Of a stretch of 59,769 nt of DNA, positions 10,613-19,579 are shown piece after piece. This stretch comes from Streptomyces sp. OR43. GTDB taxonomy: Bacteria > Actinomycetota > Actinomycetes > Streptomycetales > Streptomycetaceae. A model generated the notes under the pieces. The model saw nothing but the letters and a program-made list of their open reading frames with translations, had not been told where the DNA came from and searched no databases. The DNA lies in the NCBI RefSeq assembly GCF_008042275.1, contig NZ_RDBK01000023.1, positions 1 to 59,769 of the forward strand, given 5' to 3'. The first letter of the stretch is position 1, and every line of letters starts with the position of its first letter. A program made the translations under genes and the position numbers.

Positions 10613-11350
10613 TCATTTTCGCCGCTCGGCCGCGCGGGCGGGCGGCTGCCCCGCCGCGCGGACCGCTACCGCCGCCGCATAGCCGGCGGGAACCTTGACA
10701 TCGGTGACCGTCCACCCCGCGGGACCCGGCCGGGGGCGGGGACCGGCTCCCACGTGTTCGGCCGCGAGTCCGTCGGCCAGGCCGATGCCCTCGCCCTTCA
10801 GGTAGGCCTCCTTGCGGGTCCACACCCGGGCGAAGGCGGCGGGACGCTGCTCCTCGGGAAGCTCCGCGAGTTCACGGGTCTCCGCCGGATGCAGCTGACC
10901 GGCTGTCTCGGACACGATTTCGGGCCTCGGGACGAGCTCGACATCCGCTCCCACGGGGGTGTCCGCGAACGCCAACAATGCCAGCCCACGGGTGTGCGAC
11001 AGGGAGAAGTGCACACCGCCGTCGGTCGCGGGACGGCCGTGCGGCCCACCGCAGGAGGGGCACGGCTCCCGCCTGAGGCGCACGGCGTCCGGTGCGACGC
11101 CCAGCCGTGCCCCGAGCAGCAGCCGCAGGGCCACGTGCGCGGCGACATAGCATCTGCGGTCGTCCGCGACGACCAGGCGTGCGGCTCTGTCGAGTTCGCC
11201 GGCATCCAGGATCCCCGGCGCGAGCCGCTGCGCCGGTCCGCTCTGCCGATCCGCGTCCACCAGCCACAGCCCGGGGGAGCCCGGCGGGACGAGGGGGGCG
11301 GGGATCCGGTGGCCGTCCTCCGGGAACGCGAACAGGTTGGGCTGGTACAC
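10613..11350 (-). CDS. 4'-phosphopantetheinyl transferase superfamily protein
   Basis: A 245-residue Sfp/HetI-type enzyme that loads the phosphopantetheine arm of coenzyme A onto carrier proteins. The family motifs are present: the substrate-binding PVGADVELV (about residue 135) with the Mg-binding Asp and Glu, and WTRKEAYLKGEG (about residue 185). The SLSHTRGLALLAF segment before the first motif is also typical. The start is GTG, with GAAGGA about 12 bases upstream. No polyketide or peptide synthetase gene lies in the window, so its carrier protein is encoded elsewhere. A divergent GNAT gene lies on the other side. Confidence 0.9.
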   Translation of the reverse strand: MYQPNLFAFPEDGHRIPAPLVPPGSPGLWLVDADRQSGPAQRLAPGILDAGELDRAARLVVADDRRCYVAAHVALRLLLGARLGVAPDAVRLRREPCPSCGGPHGRPATDGGVHFSLSHTRGLALLAFADTPVGADVELVPRPEIVSETAGQLHPAETRELAELPEEQRPAAFARVWTRKEAYLKGEGIGLADGLAAEHVGAGPRPRPGPAGWTVTDVKVPAGYAAAVAVRAAGQPPARAAERRK

Positions 11351-11534
11351 CGTTACGTCGATTCCTTCGCCGGGCGGGAGCCGTGAGGACGTGTCACGGC
11401 GGAGCGGTCATCGATATCCTATGGAGATCCGGACCGGGGCCGACGTATGTTCGATCGCGCGGTGGCCGATTCGCCGCGCTCACGAGGCGCGGGGGCGTTC
11501 CGGCCACCCGGCCCCTTCGGACGGGAGACTCCGG

Positions 11535-12029
11535 ATGCCATCGGACAGCCACCCGCGCGCGGGCGCGGTACTACTGCGCGAGGCGCGCGCCGAGGACGCC
11601 GACGCGCTCACCCGGCTCTTTCTCGACTCCCGCGCCGCCGCCCTGCCATACCTGCCGAGGGTGCACAGTGACGAGGCGACCCTTGGCTGGATGACACACG
11701 TCGTGCTGCCCGGCACGGACGTCTGGGTGGCCGAGCTGGGGAAGGACGGCGGAACGGCGGAGCCGGTCGGCTTCGTCTCGGTCGACGGCGACGAGATCGA
11801 ACAGCTCTACCTGCGCCCCGACATGCGGCGACGGGGTATCGGAACGCGGCTGCTGGCGAAGGCCAGGGAACGCAGTCCGCAGGGGCTCGGCCTCTACACC
11901 TTCCAGCGCAATGCCGATGCCCGGGCCTTCTACGAGCGGCACGGGTTCACCGCCGTCGGCTTCGACGACGGCAGCCGCAACGAGGAGAACGAGCCGGACG
12001 TCAGGTACCGCTGGAGCCCGGCGGGCTGA
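11535..12029 (+). CDS. GNAT-family N-acetyltransferase
   Basis: A 164-residue protein. I chose ATG 11535 because GGGAG stands 6-7 bases upstream and the GNAT fold begins directly after it (VLLREARAEDADALTRLFLD). The acetyl-CoA pyrophosphate-binding motif RRRGIGTRLLAKA lies at about residues 97-109, followed by the C-terminal NADARAFYERHGF motif. The substrate is not predictable. It is monocistronic and ends 25 bases before a strong terminator. The open frame extends upstream to 11337, but that part lies in the intergenic region with the divergent transferase and has no GNAT similarity. Confidence 0.85.
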   Translation: MPSDSHPRAGAVLLREARAEDADALTRLFLDSRAAALPYLPRVHSDEATLGWMTHVVLPGTDVWVAELGKDGGTAEPVGFVSVDGDEIEQLYLRPDMRRRGIGTRLLAKARERSPQGLGLYTFQRNADARAFYERHGFTAVGFDDGSRNEENEPDVRYRWSPAG

Positions 12030-12053
12030 TCCCGGGCATGCACGGCCGAAGAA

Positions 12054-12089
12054 GACGAGCGGGGTCCGCGGGCGCGGGCCCCGCTCGTC
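12054..12089. terminator. Hairpin terminator after GNAT gene
   Basis: A perfect 11-bp stem, GACGAGCGGGG at 12054-12064 pairing with 12079-12089, separated by 14 bases, placed 25 bases after the stop codon of the GNAT gene. Confidence 0.8.
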
Positions 12090-12277
12090 ATTGAGCGGTG
12101 ACCGTCCCCGATCGCCCTGCCGCGATGGCTCGGGGCGGGGCGCCGCCCCGGAGCGCCCGCTGCGGGCGCGGGCGCCGGTGGTCCGCTGCCGCAGCGGCCG
12201 GCCCGCTCCGTGGCCGGGCTGGAACCCGCGTGCCCACCGACCCTGCGAGCTGGCACCTTTCAGCGTCTTTCATCATG

Positions 12278-12294
12278 ACGCAAGTGACTTGCGT
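12278..12294. promoter_or_regulatory. Palindromic operator-like site upstream of GH87 gene
   Basis: ACGCAAG, TGA, CTTGCGT: a perfect 7+3+7 palindrome about 260 bases before the alpha-1,3-glucanase start, in a 460-base intergenic stretch (12090-12550) that is visibly less GC-rich than its surroundings. A related imperfect inverted repeat is found before the solute-binding protein gene (16998-17013). The same stretch holds two tandem CGCAAAA heptamers at 12438-12451. I infer a regulatory region for carbohydrate-induced expression; the regulator gene is not nearby. Confidence 0.5.
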
Positions 12295-12550
12295 TGTAAC
12301 GGCCTGCCCGCGGCCTGACTGACCTGCGCTCAAATGTGTAGTGCAGCAGGCCAGTTAAGGCACCTCATCAGAGTCGTCCGGAATCTCTCCTGTGCTCCAG
12401 TGGTGGACGAGGCATCACTTCTCTGCAATTCTCTGACCGCAAAACGCAAAAGTCCATTCCCGTTGGCGCAGAAAGTCATGACCAACGGGCACGCAGACAG
12501 AGCCGCGCCTTGGTCGCGCCCTGCGCCGAGGCCGAAGAGATCGGGGACAA

Positions 12551-15500
12551 ATGAGAACGCAACACCGCCGATGGCGGATCCTTTCCGCCACCCTCACCAC
12601 CAGCCTGCTGATGGTCGGCTGGCCGGCGCTCAACGCGTCGGCCGCCGGCGGCCCGAACGTCGCCGCCGGTCACAGGACGGCCGCGAGCAGCGCGGGCAAG
12701 GGGAGGGACGCCGGGAACATCGCCGACGGAGAACAGTCGACGTACTGGGAAGGGTCGGGCAGCTCCCTTCCCCAGTGGGTGCAGAGCGATCTGGGCCAGG
12801 TCACCCGCATCGACCAGGTCACCCTGAAGCTTCCCGTGGACTGGAAGAGCCGCAGCCAGACCCTCTCGCTCCAGGGCAGTGCCGACGGCACGAGCTTCAC
12901 CACACTGAAGACCTCGGCCGCATACACCTTCGCACCGGGCAGCTCCAACAAGGTGACGATCTCCGTCCCGGCCACCCGGGCGCGGTTCGTCCGGGCGAAC
13001 ATCACCGCCAACTCCGCCTCGGAGAACGGCCAGCTCGCCGAGCTGGAGGTGCGCGCGGCGGCCGAGTCGTCGGTGAACCTCGCGGCCGGCCGCACGCTCA
13101 CGGCCAGCAGCTACACCGAGACGTACATCGCCGCCCACGCCAACGACGGCAACGCGGGCAGTTACTGGGAGAGCCGAAACGGCGCCCTGCCCCAGTGGAT
13201 CCAGGCCGACCTCGGATCCTCGGTGCGGGTCGACCGGGTGGTCCTGCGGCTGCCGGACGGCTGGGAGCCCCGCAGCCAGACGCTGAAGATCCAGGGCAGC
13301 ACCAACGGCACCGACTTCAGCGACGTGACGCAGGCGCAGGCGTACACCTTCAGCCCCACGGCCGGTGAGACGGCGACGATCTCCTTCGACGCCACCACCA
13401 CCCGATACGTACGCGTGCTCGTCAGCGCCAACTCCGTCCAGCCGGGCGCCCAGGTCTCCGAGCTGGAGATCTACGGACCGGGCTCGGGCGACACCCAGGC
13501 GCCCACCGCACCCTCGCAGCTGGCGTACACCGAACCGGCCACCGGGCAGATCAGGCTCACCTGGAACGCGTCGACGGACGACACGGCCGTCACCGGGTAC
13601 GACATCTACGCCGCCAACGCGCTGCTGACGAGTGTGGCGGGCAACGTCACCACGTTCACCGACACCCGCCCGGCCGGCACCACCGTGTCGTACTACGTCC
13701 GCGCCAAGGACGCGGCGGGCAACGTCTCCGCGAACAGCAACACCGTGACCCGGACCGGGAACACCGGCGACACCCAGGCGCCGACCGCACCGGCGAACCT
13801 GAGCTTCACCGAGGCGACCGCCGGTCAGATCAAGCTGGTCTGGCAGGCGTCCACCGACAACAAGGCCGTCACCGGGTACGACATCTACGCCAACAACGTG
13901 CTGCGCGGGAGCGTGGCCGGCGACGTCACCGCCTACACCGACACCCAGTCCGCCGGCACCACCGTCTCCTACACCGTCCGGGCCAAGGACGCGGCGGGCA
14001 ACGTATCGGGCGACAGCAACACCGTCACCCGCAACGGGAGCACGGGCACGGCGTCCAACCTCGCGATCGGCAAGCCCATTACCGCCTCGTCCGTGGTCCA
14101 CACGTTCGTCGCGGAGAACGCCAACGACAACAGCGTGACCACCTACTGGGAAGGCGCCGGGGGCAGCTACCCCAACACGCTGACCGTGAAGCTGGGTGCC
14201 AACGCCGACACCGAGAACGTCGTCGTCAAGCTCAACCCGGACAGCAGCTGGGGCGCCAGGACGCAGAACATCCAGGTCCTCGGCCGGGAGCAGAGCGCCT
14301 CGGCGTTCACCGGCCTGGCCGCGGCGAAGGACTACGCGTTCAGCCCGGGCAGCGGCAACACGGTGACCATTCCGGTCAGCGGCCGGGTCGCCGACGTCCA
14401 GCTGAAGTTCAACTCCAACACCGGATCGGGTGCCGGTCAGGTAGCCGAGTTCCAGGTCCTGGGCGCCCCGGCACCCAATCCGAACCTCCAGGTCAGCGCG
14501 GTGACGTCGGCCCCGGCCGCGCCCGTCGAGTCGGACCCGGTCACGCTCACGGCGACCGTGCGCAACACCGGTTCGGTCGCGGCGCCGGCGAGCAAGGTCG
14601 AGTTCCGGCTCGGCGGCTCCAAGGTCGCCACCGCGTCCGTGGGCGCGCTGGCGGGCGGGGCCTCCGCCCAGGTCAGCGCCGACATCGGAGCGCGTGACGC
14701 CGGCACGTACGCGCTGAGCGCGGTCGCCGACCCGGGGGACGAGGTCATCGAGCAGAACGAGACCGACAACACCTACACGAGTACGACCGGTCTCGTCGTG
14801 AAGCCGGTCGCCAGCTCGGACCTGGTCTCCACGGGCGTCAGCACCTCCCCGTCGGCCCCGTCCGCCGGTCAGAACGTCACCTTCTCCGTCGCCCTCAAGA
14901 ACCAGGGCTCGGTGGCCTCCGCGGCGGGCGGCCACGCCATCACGCTGACCCTGCTCGACTCCAGGGGCGCCACGGTGAAGACCCTCACGGGCACCTACAC
15001 CGGGACGATAGCCGCGGGTGCGACGAGTGCCCCGGTGAACCTGGGCAGCTGGACCGCGGCCAACGGCTCGTACTCCGTGAAGACGGTCATCGCGGACGAC
15101 GCCAACGAACTTCCGGTGAAGCGCGAGAACAACACCACCACCAGCTCGCTCTTCGTCGGACGCGGCGCGAACATGCCGTACGACATGTACGAGGCGGAGG
15201 ACGGGGTCACCGGCGGCGGCGCGCAGGTCGTCGGCCCGAACAGGACCGTCGGCGACGTCGCGGGCGAGGCGTCGGGCCGTAAGGCCGTCACCCTCAACAG
15301 CACCGGCAACTACGTCGAGTTCACCACCAGGTCGAGCACCAACTCGCTGGTGACCCGCTTCTCCATCCCGGACTCCGCGGGCGGCGGCGGCATCGACTCC
15401 AAGCTGAACGTCTACGTGGACGGCACCTTCCTCAAGGCGATCGACCTCACCTCGAAATACGCGTGGCTGTACGGCGCCGAGACCGGGCCGGGCAACTCCC

Positions 15501-16840
15501 CGGGCGCGGGTTCGCCGCGGCACATCTACGACGAGGCGAACATGCTGCTGGGCAGGACCGTCCCGGCCGGCAGCAAGATCCGGCTGCAGAAGGACGCCGC
15601 GAACACCAGCACGTACGCGATCGACTTCGTCAGCCTGGAACAGGCCACGCAGATCCCGAACCCGGACGCGGCCGCCTACGCCGTTCCCGCCGGGTTCACC
15701 CACCAGGACGTCCAGAACGCCCTGGACAAGGTGCGGATGGACGCCACGGGCAAGCTGGTGGGCGTCTACCTGCCGGCCGGTGACTACCAGACCGCGAGCA
15801 AGTTCCAGGTCTACGGGAAGGCGGTCAAGGTCGTCGGCGCGGGGCCCTGGTACACCAGGTTCTTCGCACCCTCGTTCCAGGAGAACACCGACAACGGCTT
15901 CCGCGCCGAGGCCAGTGCCAAGGGCTCGACGTTCGCGAACTTCGCGTACTTCGGGAACTACACCTCGCGCATCGACGGTCCCGGCAAGGTGTTCGACTTC
16001 TCCAACGTCTCGGACATCGTCATCGACAACGTCTGGAACGAGCACCAGGTGTGCCTCTACTGGGGCGCGAACACCGACGGCATCACCATCAAGAACTCCC
16101 GTATCCGGAACACGTTCGCCGACGGCATCAACATGACCAATGGCTCGACGGACAACCACGTCGTGAACAACGAGTCCCGGGCCACCGGGGACGACAGCTT
16201 CGCGCTGTTCTCCGCCATCGACTCCGGCGGCGCGGACATGAAGAACAACGTCTACGAGAACCTCACGTCCCTGCTGACCTGGCGTGCGGCGGGTGTCGCC
16301 GTCTACGGCGGCTACGACAACACCTTCCGCAACATCCTCATAGCGGACACCCTGGTCTACTCCGGCATCACGGTCAGCTCGCTGGACTTCGGCTACCCGA
16401 TGAACGGCTTCGGGACCGGTCCGACCACGGTCGAGAACGTCTCCGTGCTCCGTTCCGGAGGCCATTTCTGGGGGTCGCAGACCTTCCCCGGCATCTGGCT
16501 GTTCTCCGCCTCCAAGGTCTTCCAGGGCATCCGCATCAACCATGTGGACATCGTCGACCCGACGTACAGCGGCATCATGTTCCAGACCAACTACGTGGGA
16601 GGACAGCCCCAGTTCCAGATCAAGGACACGATCCTGACCGACATCTCGATCTCCGGCGCGCGCAGGAGCGGTGACGCCTACGACGCCAAGTCCGGCTTCG
16701 GACTGTGGGCCAACGAGATGCCCGAGGCCGGCCAGGGCCCCGCTGTCGGCGAGGTGACCTTCAACGGTCTGAAGCTCAGCGGCAACGCCCTGGACGTGAA
16801 GAACACGACGTCCACCATGAAGATCACCATCAACCCGTAA
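12551..16840 (+). CDS. Secreted GH87 alpha-1,3-glucanase (mutanase/mycodextranase), multidomain
   Basis: A 1429-residue exported enzyme predicted to cleave alpha-1,3-glucan. Signal peptide at residues 1-31. Then, roughly: discoidin 1 (35-170), discoidin 2 (174-312), fibronectin III (318-405 and 413-500), discoidin 3 (502-640), CARDB (645-755 and 756-873), a CBM6/35-like module starting YEAEDG (878-1036), and a right-handed beta-helix catalytic domain (1037-1429). Asp1191 (in FADGIN) and the pair Asp1214/Asp1215 (in ATGDDS) show the same +23/+24 spacing as I recall for the catalytic aspartates of Bacillus circulans Agl-KA and Paenibacillus GH87 enzymes. ATG 12551 is preceded by a GGGGA site. 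A sugar ABC transporter and GH13 glucosidase follow on the same strand. A pectate-lyase-type fold with other specificity is the main alternative; the acidic triad argues against it. Confidence 0.85.
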   Translation: MRTQHRRWRILSATLTTSLLMVGWPALNASAAGGPNVAAGHRTAASSAGKGRDAGNIADGEQSTYWEGSGSSLPQWVQSDLGQVTRIDQVTLKLPVDWKSRSQTLSLQGSADGTSFTTLKTSAAYTFAPGSSNKVTISVPATRARFVRANITANSASENGQLAELEVRAAAESSVNLAAGRTLTASSYTETYIAAHANDGNAGSYWESRNGALPQWIQADLGSSVRVDRVVLRLPDGWEPRSQTLKIQGSTNGTDFSDVTQAQAYTFSPTAGETATISFDATTTRYVRVLVSANSVQPGAQVSELEIYGPGSGDTQAPTAPSQLAYTEPATGQIRLTWNASTDDTAVTGYDIYAANALLTSVAGNVTTFTDTRPAGTTVSYYVRAKDAAGNVSANSNTVTRTGNTGDTQAPTAPANLSFTEATAGQIKLVWQASTDNKAVTGYDIYANNVLRGSVAGDVTAYTDTQSAGTTVSYTVRAKDAAGNVSGDSNTVTRNGSTGTASNLAIGKPITASSVVHTFVAENANDNSVTTYWEGAGGSYPNTLTVKLGANADTENVVVKLNPDSSWGARTQNIQVLGREQSASAFTGLAAAKDYAFSPGSGNTVTIPVSGRVADVQLKFNSNTGSGAGQVAEFQVLGAPAPNPNLQVSAVTSAPAAPVESDPVTLTATVRNTGSVAAPASKVEFRLGGSKVATASVGALAGGASAQVSADIGARDAGTYALSAVADPGDEVIEQNETDNTYTSTTGLVVKPVASSDLVSTGVSTSPSAPSAGQNVTFSVALKNQGSVASAAGGHAITLTLLDSRGATVKTLTGTYTGTIAAGATSAPVNLGSWTAANGSYSVKTVIADDANELPVKRENNTTTSSLFVGRGANMPYDMYEAEDGVTGGGAQVVGPNRTVGDVAGEASGRKAVTLNSTGNYVEFTTRSSTNSLVTRFSIPDSAGGGGIDSKLNVYVDGTFLKAIDLTSKYAWLYGAETGPGNSPGAGSPRHIYDEANMLLGRTVPAGSKIRLQKDAANTSTYAIDFVSLEQATQIPNPDAAAYAVPAGFTHQDVQNALDKVRMDATGKLVGVYLPAGDYQTASKFQVYGKAVKVVGAGPWYTRFFAPSFQENTDNGFRAEASAKGSTFANFAYFGNYTSRIDGPGKVFDFSNVSDIVIDNVWNEHQVCLYWGANTDGITIKNSRIRNTFADGINMTNGSTDNHVVNNESRATGDDSFALFSAIDSGGADMKNNVYENLTSLLTWRAAGVAVYGGYDNTFRNILIADTLVYSGITVSSLDFGYPMNGFGTGPTTVENVSVLRSGGHFWGSQTFPGIWLFSASKVFQGIRINHVDIVDPTYSGIMFQTNYVGGQPQFQIKDTILTDISISGARRSGDAYDAKSGFGLWANEMPEAGQGPAVGEVTFNGLKLSGNALDVKNTTSTMKITINP

Positions 16841-16857
16841 CCGGCACCGCAACCAAG

Positions 16858-16885
16858 GGCGCCGTCCGGTCCGCCGGACGGCGCT
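16858..16885. terminator. Hairpin terminator after GH87 gene
   Basis: GCCGTCCG (16861-16868) pairs with CGGACGGC (16875-16882) and the stem extends by a few pairs on either side. It lies 20 bases after the glucanase stop, so the downstream transporter probably has its own promoter. Confidence 0.7.
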
Positions 16886-16893
16886 CCGTGCTG

Positions 16894-16970
16894 CGCGTGC
16901 GCCGGGATCCGCACGCCGCGTGCGCCGGGCTCCGCACGCCGCGTGCGCCGGGCTCCGCACGCCGCGTGCG
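16894..16970. repeat. Three tandem 23-bp repeats, each a hairpin
   Basis: Units at 16894-16916, 16917-16939 and 16940-16962, with a partial fourth copy to 16970. Units two and three are identical and unit one differs by one base. Each contains GCGTGCG, 8 bases, CGCACGC, so each can form a 7-bp stem. The array lies between the GH87 terminator and the transporter promoter region. Confidence 0.85.
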
Positions 16971-16982
16971 AAAGGCTGTCAA

Positions 16983-17013
16983 ACTTTTACGAAAACTGCG
17001 CGAGATATTGCGC
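16983..17013. promoter_or_regulatory. Candidate regulatory elements upstream of the sugar ABC operon
   Basis: ACTTTTACG continuing into AAAAC (16983-16996) gives a TTTT-ACG-AAAA dyad, directly followed by an imperfect inverted repeat GCGCGAGATATTGCGC (16998-17013). The ACTTTTRCG word also occurs, in the opposite orientation, upstream of the GH87 gene (12445-12453). The position, about 90-120 bases before the solute-binding protein start, fits a promoter/operator. No regulator is encoded nearby. Confidence 0.4.
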
Positions 17014-17100
17014 TCACATGTCGGCGCTGGTTGAGTGTGCCTCGCCCCGGCAGAGAGTCGGCCGAGGGCCATCCACGCTCATGCCCAAAGGGGACCATCG

Positions 17101-18525
17101 ATGAGAAGTGCTGGGTTGCGCCGCACACGCCGTATCAGCCGTGCCTCCGCGGCTGCCCTTGTCACCGCACTTGCCCTGACCTCGCTCGCCTCCTGCGGCA
17201 CGAGCAGCAGCAAGGACGAGGACACGAACAGTGCGTCCAAGGGATCGTCCGACCCGTCCGCCCCGCTCGACCCGAAGGCGAAGGTGACGATCTCGATCGA
17301 CTGCATGCCGCCGGCGGCCAAGGCCGCGGAGCTGCGCGAGTGGAACGAGGACATCAAGACGTTCAACAAGACCTACCCGAACGTCACGATCAACGGAAAG
17401 TCCACCCCCGGCCAGTGCAACGAGCCGCCCCGCTTCACCGCCATGCTGAAGGGCAAGTCGCAACCCGACGTCTTCTACGCCTACTTCAGCGACCTCCAGC
17501 AGGTGCTGGACAACGATGGTGCCGAGGACATCTCCGCGTACGTCACGGACAAGACCGTGCCCGCGCTCAAGGACATCCAGACCCAGGTCGTCGACGTGGC
17601 GCGCAAGGACGGCAAGCTGTACGGCCTGCCGACCAGCAACTACACCATGGGTCTGATGATCAACCGGAAGCTGTTCACCGAGGCCGGCCTCGACCCGAAC
17701 AAGCCGCCGGCCACCTGGGACGAGGTCCGCGCCGCGGCCAAGAAGATCGCGGGCCTGGGCAAGGGCATCTCCGGATACGGCGAGTACAGCGCCGGCAACA
17801 ACGGCGGCTGGCACTTCGCAGCCACCCAGTTCGGCCTCGGCGGTGACATCGTCGACGCGTCCGGCAAGAAGGCGGCCTTCAACGACGCCTCCGGCAAGCA
17901 GGTCCTCCAGCAGTTGCACGACATGCGCTGGGAGGACGACAGCATGGGCAAGACCCAGCTGCTGAAGTGGGGCGACCTCCAGAAGCAGATCGCCAGCGAC
18001 AAGCTCGGCATGTTCCTCGCCGCCCCCGACGACATCGCCTACATGGTGCAGCAGCTCGGCGCCTCGTACGAGACCTTCGGCCTGGGCCCGATCCCCGGCG
18101 CCAAGGGCACTCTCTTCGGCGGCAACAACTACCTGATCAAGAAGGGCAGTTCGCCCGACCAGATCAAGGCGGGCATCGCCTGGCTCAACTTCAAGAACCT
18201 CACCGTGGGCAAGGGCCAGTTCGACTGGGCGCGCACCAAGGCAGACAAGCTGCCCGTCGGGCTGCCGCAGCCGAACTTCTTCCTCGGTGAGAGCAAGACC
18301 AAGGACGACGCCGCGCGCGCCGCGAACGCGACGATGCCCGTCGAGAACTTCAAGGCCTTCATGGACAACCCCGTCCCGGGCAAGGCCGAACCGCCGAAGG
18401 CGCAGGAGATCTACAAGATCCTCGACAACGCCATGTCGGGTGTGCTGACCAACAAGGACGCGAACATCGACAAGCTGCTCGCCACCGCCGAGCAGCAGGT
18501 CAACCAGGTTCTGGCGAACCAGTAA
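17101..18525 (+). CDS. Sugar ABC transporter solute-binding lipoprotein
   Basis: A 474-residue family 1 extracellular solute-binding protein. The N-terminus is a lipoprotein signal peptide with basic residues, a hydrophobic stretch ALVTALALTS and lipobox LASC with the lipidated Cys at residue 32. The mature protein has the two-lobed maltodextrin-binding-type pattern (NYTMGLMINRKLFTEAGLDP, then the GGWHFA and FGGNNYLIKKGS segments). ATG 17101 was chosen because of the signal peptide and an AAAGGGGA site. It is the first gene of SBP-permease-permease-GH13, following the GH87 glucanase, so the predicted ligand is an oligosaccharide released from alpha-1,3-glucan (inference; a general alpha-glucoside is possible). 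A hairpin after the gene may hold expression of the SBP above that of the permeases. Confidence 0.9.
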   Translation: MRSAGLRRTRRISRASAAALVTALALTSLASCGTSSSKDEDTNSASKGSSDPSAPLDPKAKVTISIDCMPPAAKAAELREWNEDIKTFNKTYPNVTINGKSTPGQCNEPPRFTAMLKGKSQPDVFYAYFSDLQQVLDNDGAEDISAYVTDKTVPALKDIQTQVVDVARKDGKLYGLPTSNYTMGLMINRKLFTEAGLDPNKPPATWDEVRAAAKKIAGLGKGISGYGEYSAGNNGGWHFAATQFGLGGDIVDASGKKAAFNDASGKQVLQQLHDMRWEDDSMGKTQLLKWGDLQKQIASDKLGMFLAAPDDIAYMVQQLGASYETFGLGPIPGAKGTLFGGNNYLIKKGSSPDQIKAGIAWLNFKNLTVGKGQFDWARTKADKLPVGLPQPNFFLGESKTKDDAARAANATMPVENFKAFMDNPVPGKAEPPKAQEIYKILDNAMSGVLTNKDANIDKLLATAEQQVNQVLANQ

Positions 18526-18537
18526 CGGACGCGCGGG

Positions 18538-18558
18538 GCCGGGTCACGCGGACCCGGC
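18538..18558 (+). terminator. Intercistronic hairpin (attenuating) after SBP gene
   Basis: GCCGGGTC (18538-18545) pairs with GACCCGGC (18551-18558) around five bases, in the 79-base gap between the binding-protein and first permease genes. Such hairpins commonly protect or partially terminate the transcript so that the binding protein is made in excess. Confidence 0.5.
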
Positions 18559-18604
18559 TCCGGCTCCGGCCCCCCTGAGTTCACCGGCACATAGGAGACA
18601 CACC

Positions 18605-19564
18605 ATGTCGGCCCCTACCCTGTCCTCCCGCAAGGCGCCCACGCCCGGCCCAGGGCATTCACGCCCCGCCCGCCGGGACTCCGCCCGCGAGGACTTCCTG
18701 CGAGCCGTGCGCCGCAACATCTCCGCACACGGCTTCCTGATCGGAGCGGTGCTCTGCTTCTCGCTCTTCTCCTGGTATCCGATGGTCCGGGAGTTCATCC
18801 TGGCGTTCCAGAAGACCGAGGACGGCAGGACCACCTGGGCCGGCTGGTCCAACCTGACCTACGTCTTCAACGACCCGGCGTTCTGGCAGGCCTGGCGCAA
18901 CACCCTGCTGTTCACCGTGCTGGCCCTGCTGCTCGGTTTCGTCGTCCCGTTCGTCGTCGCCGTCGTACTCAACGAGTTCCGGCACGGGCAGGGCTATCTG
19001 CGCCTGCTGGTCTACCTCCCCGTGATGCTGCCGCCGGTCGCCTCCGTGCTGCTCTTCAAGTACTTCTACGACCCCGGATACGGACTCTTCAACCGCATCC
19101 TGGACGTCTTCCACCTGCCCGCCCAGCAATGGCTCCAGGACACCGACACGGCCATGCTCTCGGTCGTCATCGCGGCGACCTGGATGAACATGGGCGGCGC
19201 CACCCTCATCTACCTGGCCGCCCTCCAGGGCATCCCGGGCGAGCTGTACGAGGCGGCCGAACTCGACGGCGCCGGACTGCTGCGCAAGGTCTGGCACGTG
19301 ACCATCCCGCAGACCCGGCTCATCCTCTCCCTGCTGCTCCTCATGCAGGTCATCGCGACGATGCAGGTCTTCACCGAGCCGTTCCTGCTCACCAACGGCG
19401 CCGGTCCCGAGGGCTCCACCACCACCGTCGTCTACCTCATCTACCAGTACGCCTTCAACTTCAACAACTACGGCAGCGCGGCGGCACTCGGCCTCGTCCT
19501 GCTCGTCGTCCTCGCGGGATTCTCCGCGGTGTACGTACGACTGAGCCGCAGCAGCGAAGACTAG
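18605..19564 (+). CDS. Sugar ABC transporter permease (MalF/UgpA type)
   Basis: A 319-residue inner-membrane permease with a polar N-terminus of about 40 residues and six hydrophobic helices. The cytoplasmic coupling motif EAAELDGAGLLRKVWHVTIPQ, the EAA loop that contacts the ATPase, sits near residue 215. ATG 18605 has AGGAG upstream. Together with the next gene it forms the membrane heterodimer for the preceding binding protein. No ATPase gene is present in this locus. Confidence 0.93.
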   Translation: MSAPTLSSRKAPTPGPGHSRPARRDSAREDFLRAVRRNISAHGFLIGAVLCFSLFSWYPMVREFILAFQKTEDGRTTWAGWSNLTYVFNDPAFWQAWRNTLLFTVLALLLGFVVPFVVAVVLNEFRHGQGYLRLLVYLPVMLPPVASVLLFKYFYDPGYGLFNRILDVFHLPAQQWLQDTDTAMLSVVIAATWMNMGGATLIYLAALQGIPGELYEAAELDGAGLLRKVWHVTIPQTRLILSLLLLMQVIATMQVFTEPFLLTNGAGPEGSTTTVVYLIYQYAFNFNNYGSAAALGLVLLVVLAGFSAVYVRLSRSSED

Positions 19565-19579
19565 GACGGGAGCACGACC

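Noticed and set aside
12476..16960. A 1494-codon open frame on the minus strand opposite the GH87 gene
   Set aside because: It mirrors the plus-strand gene, is made of Arg/Gly/Val-rich low-complexity sequence, and shows no domain. Long antisense open frames are normal in GC-rich coding DNA.
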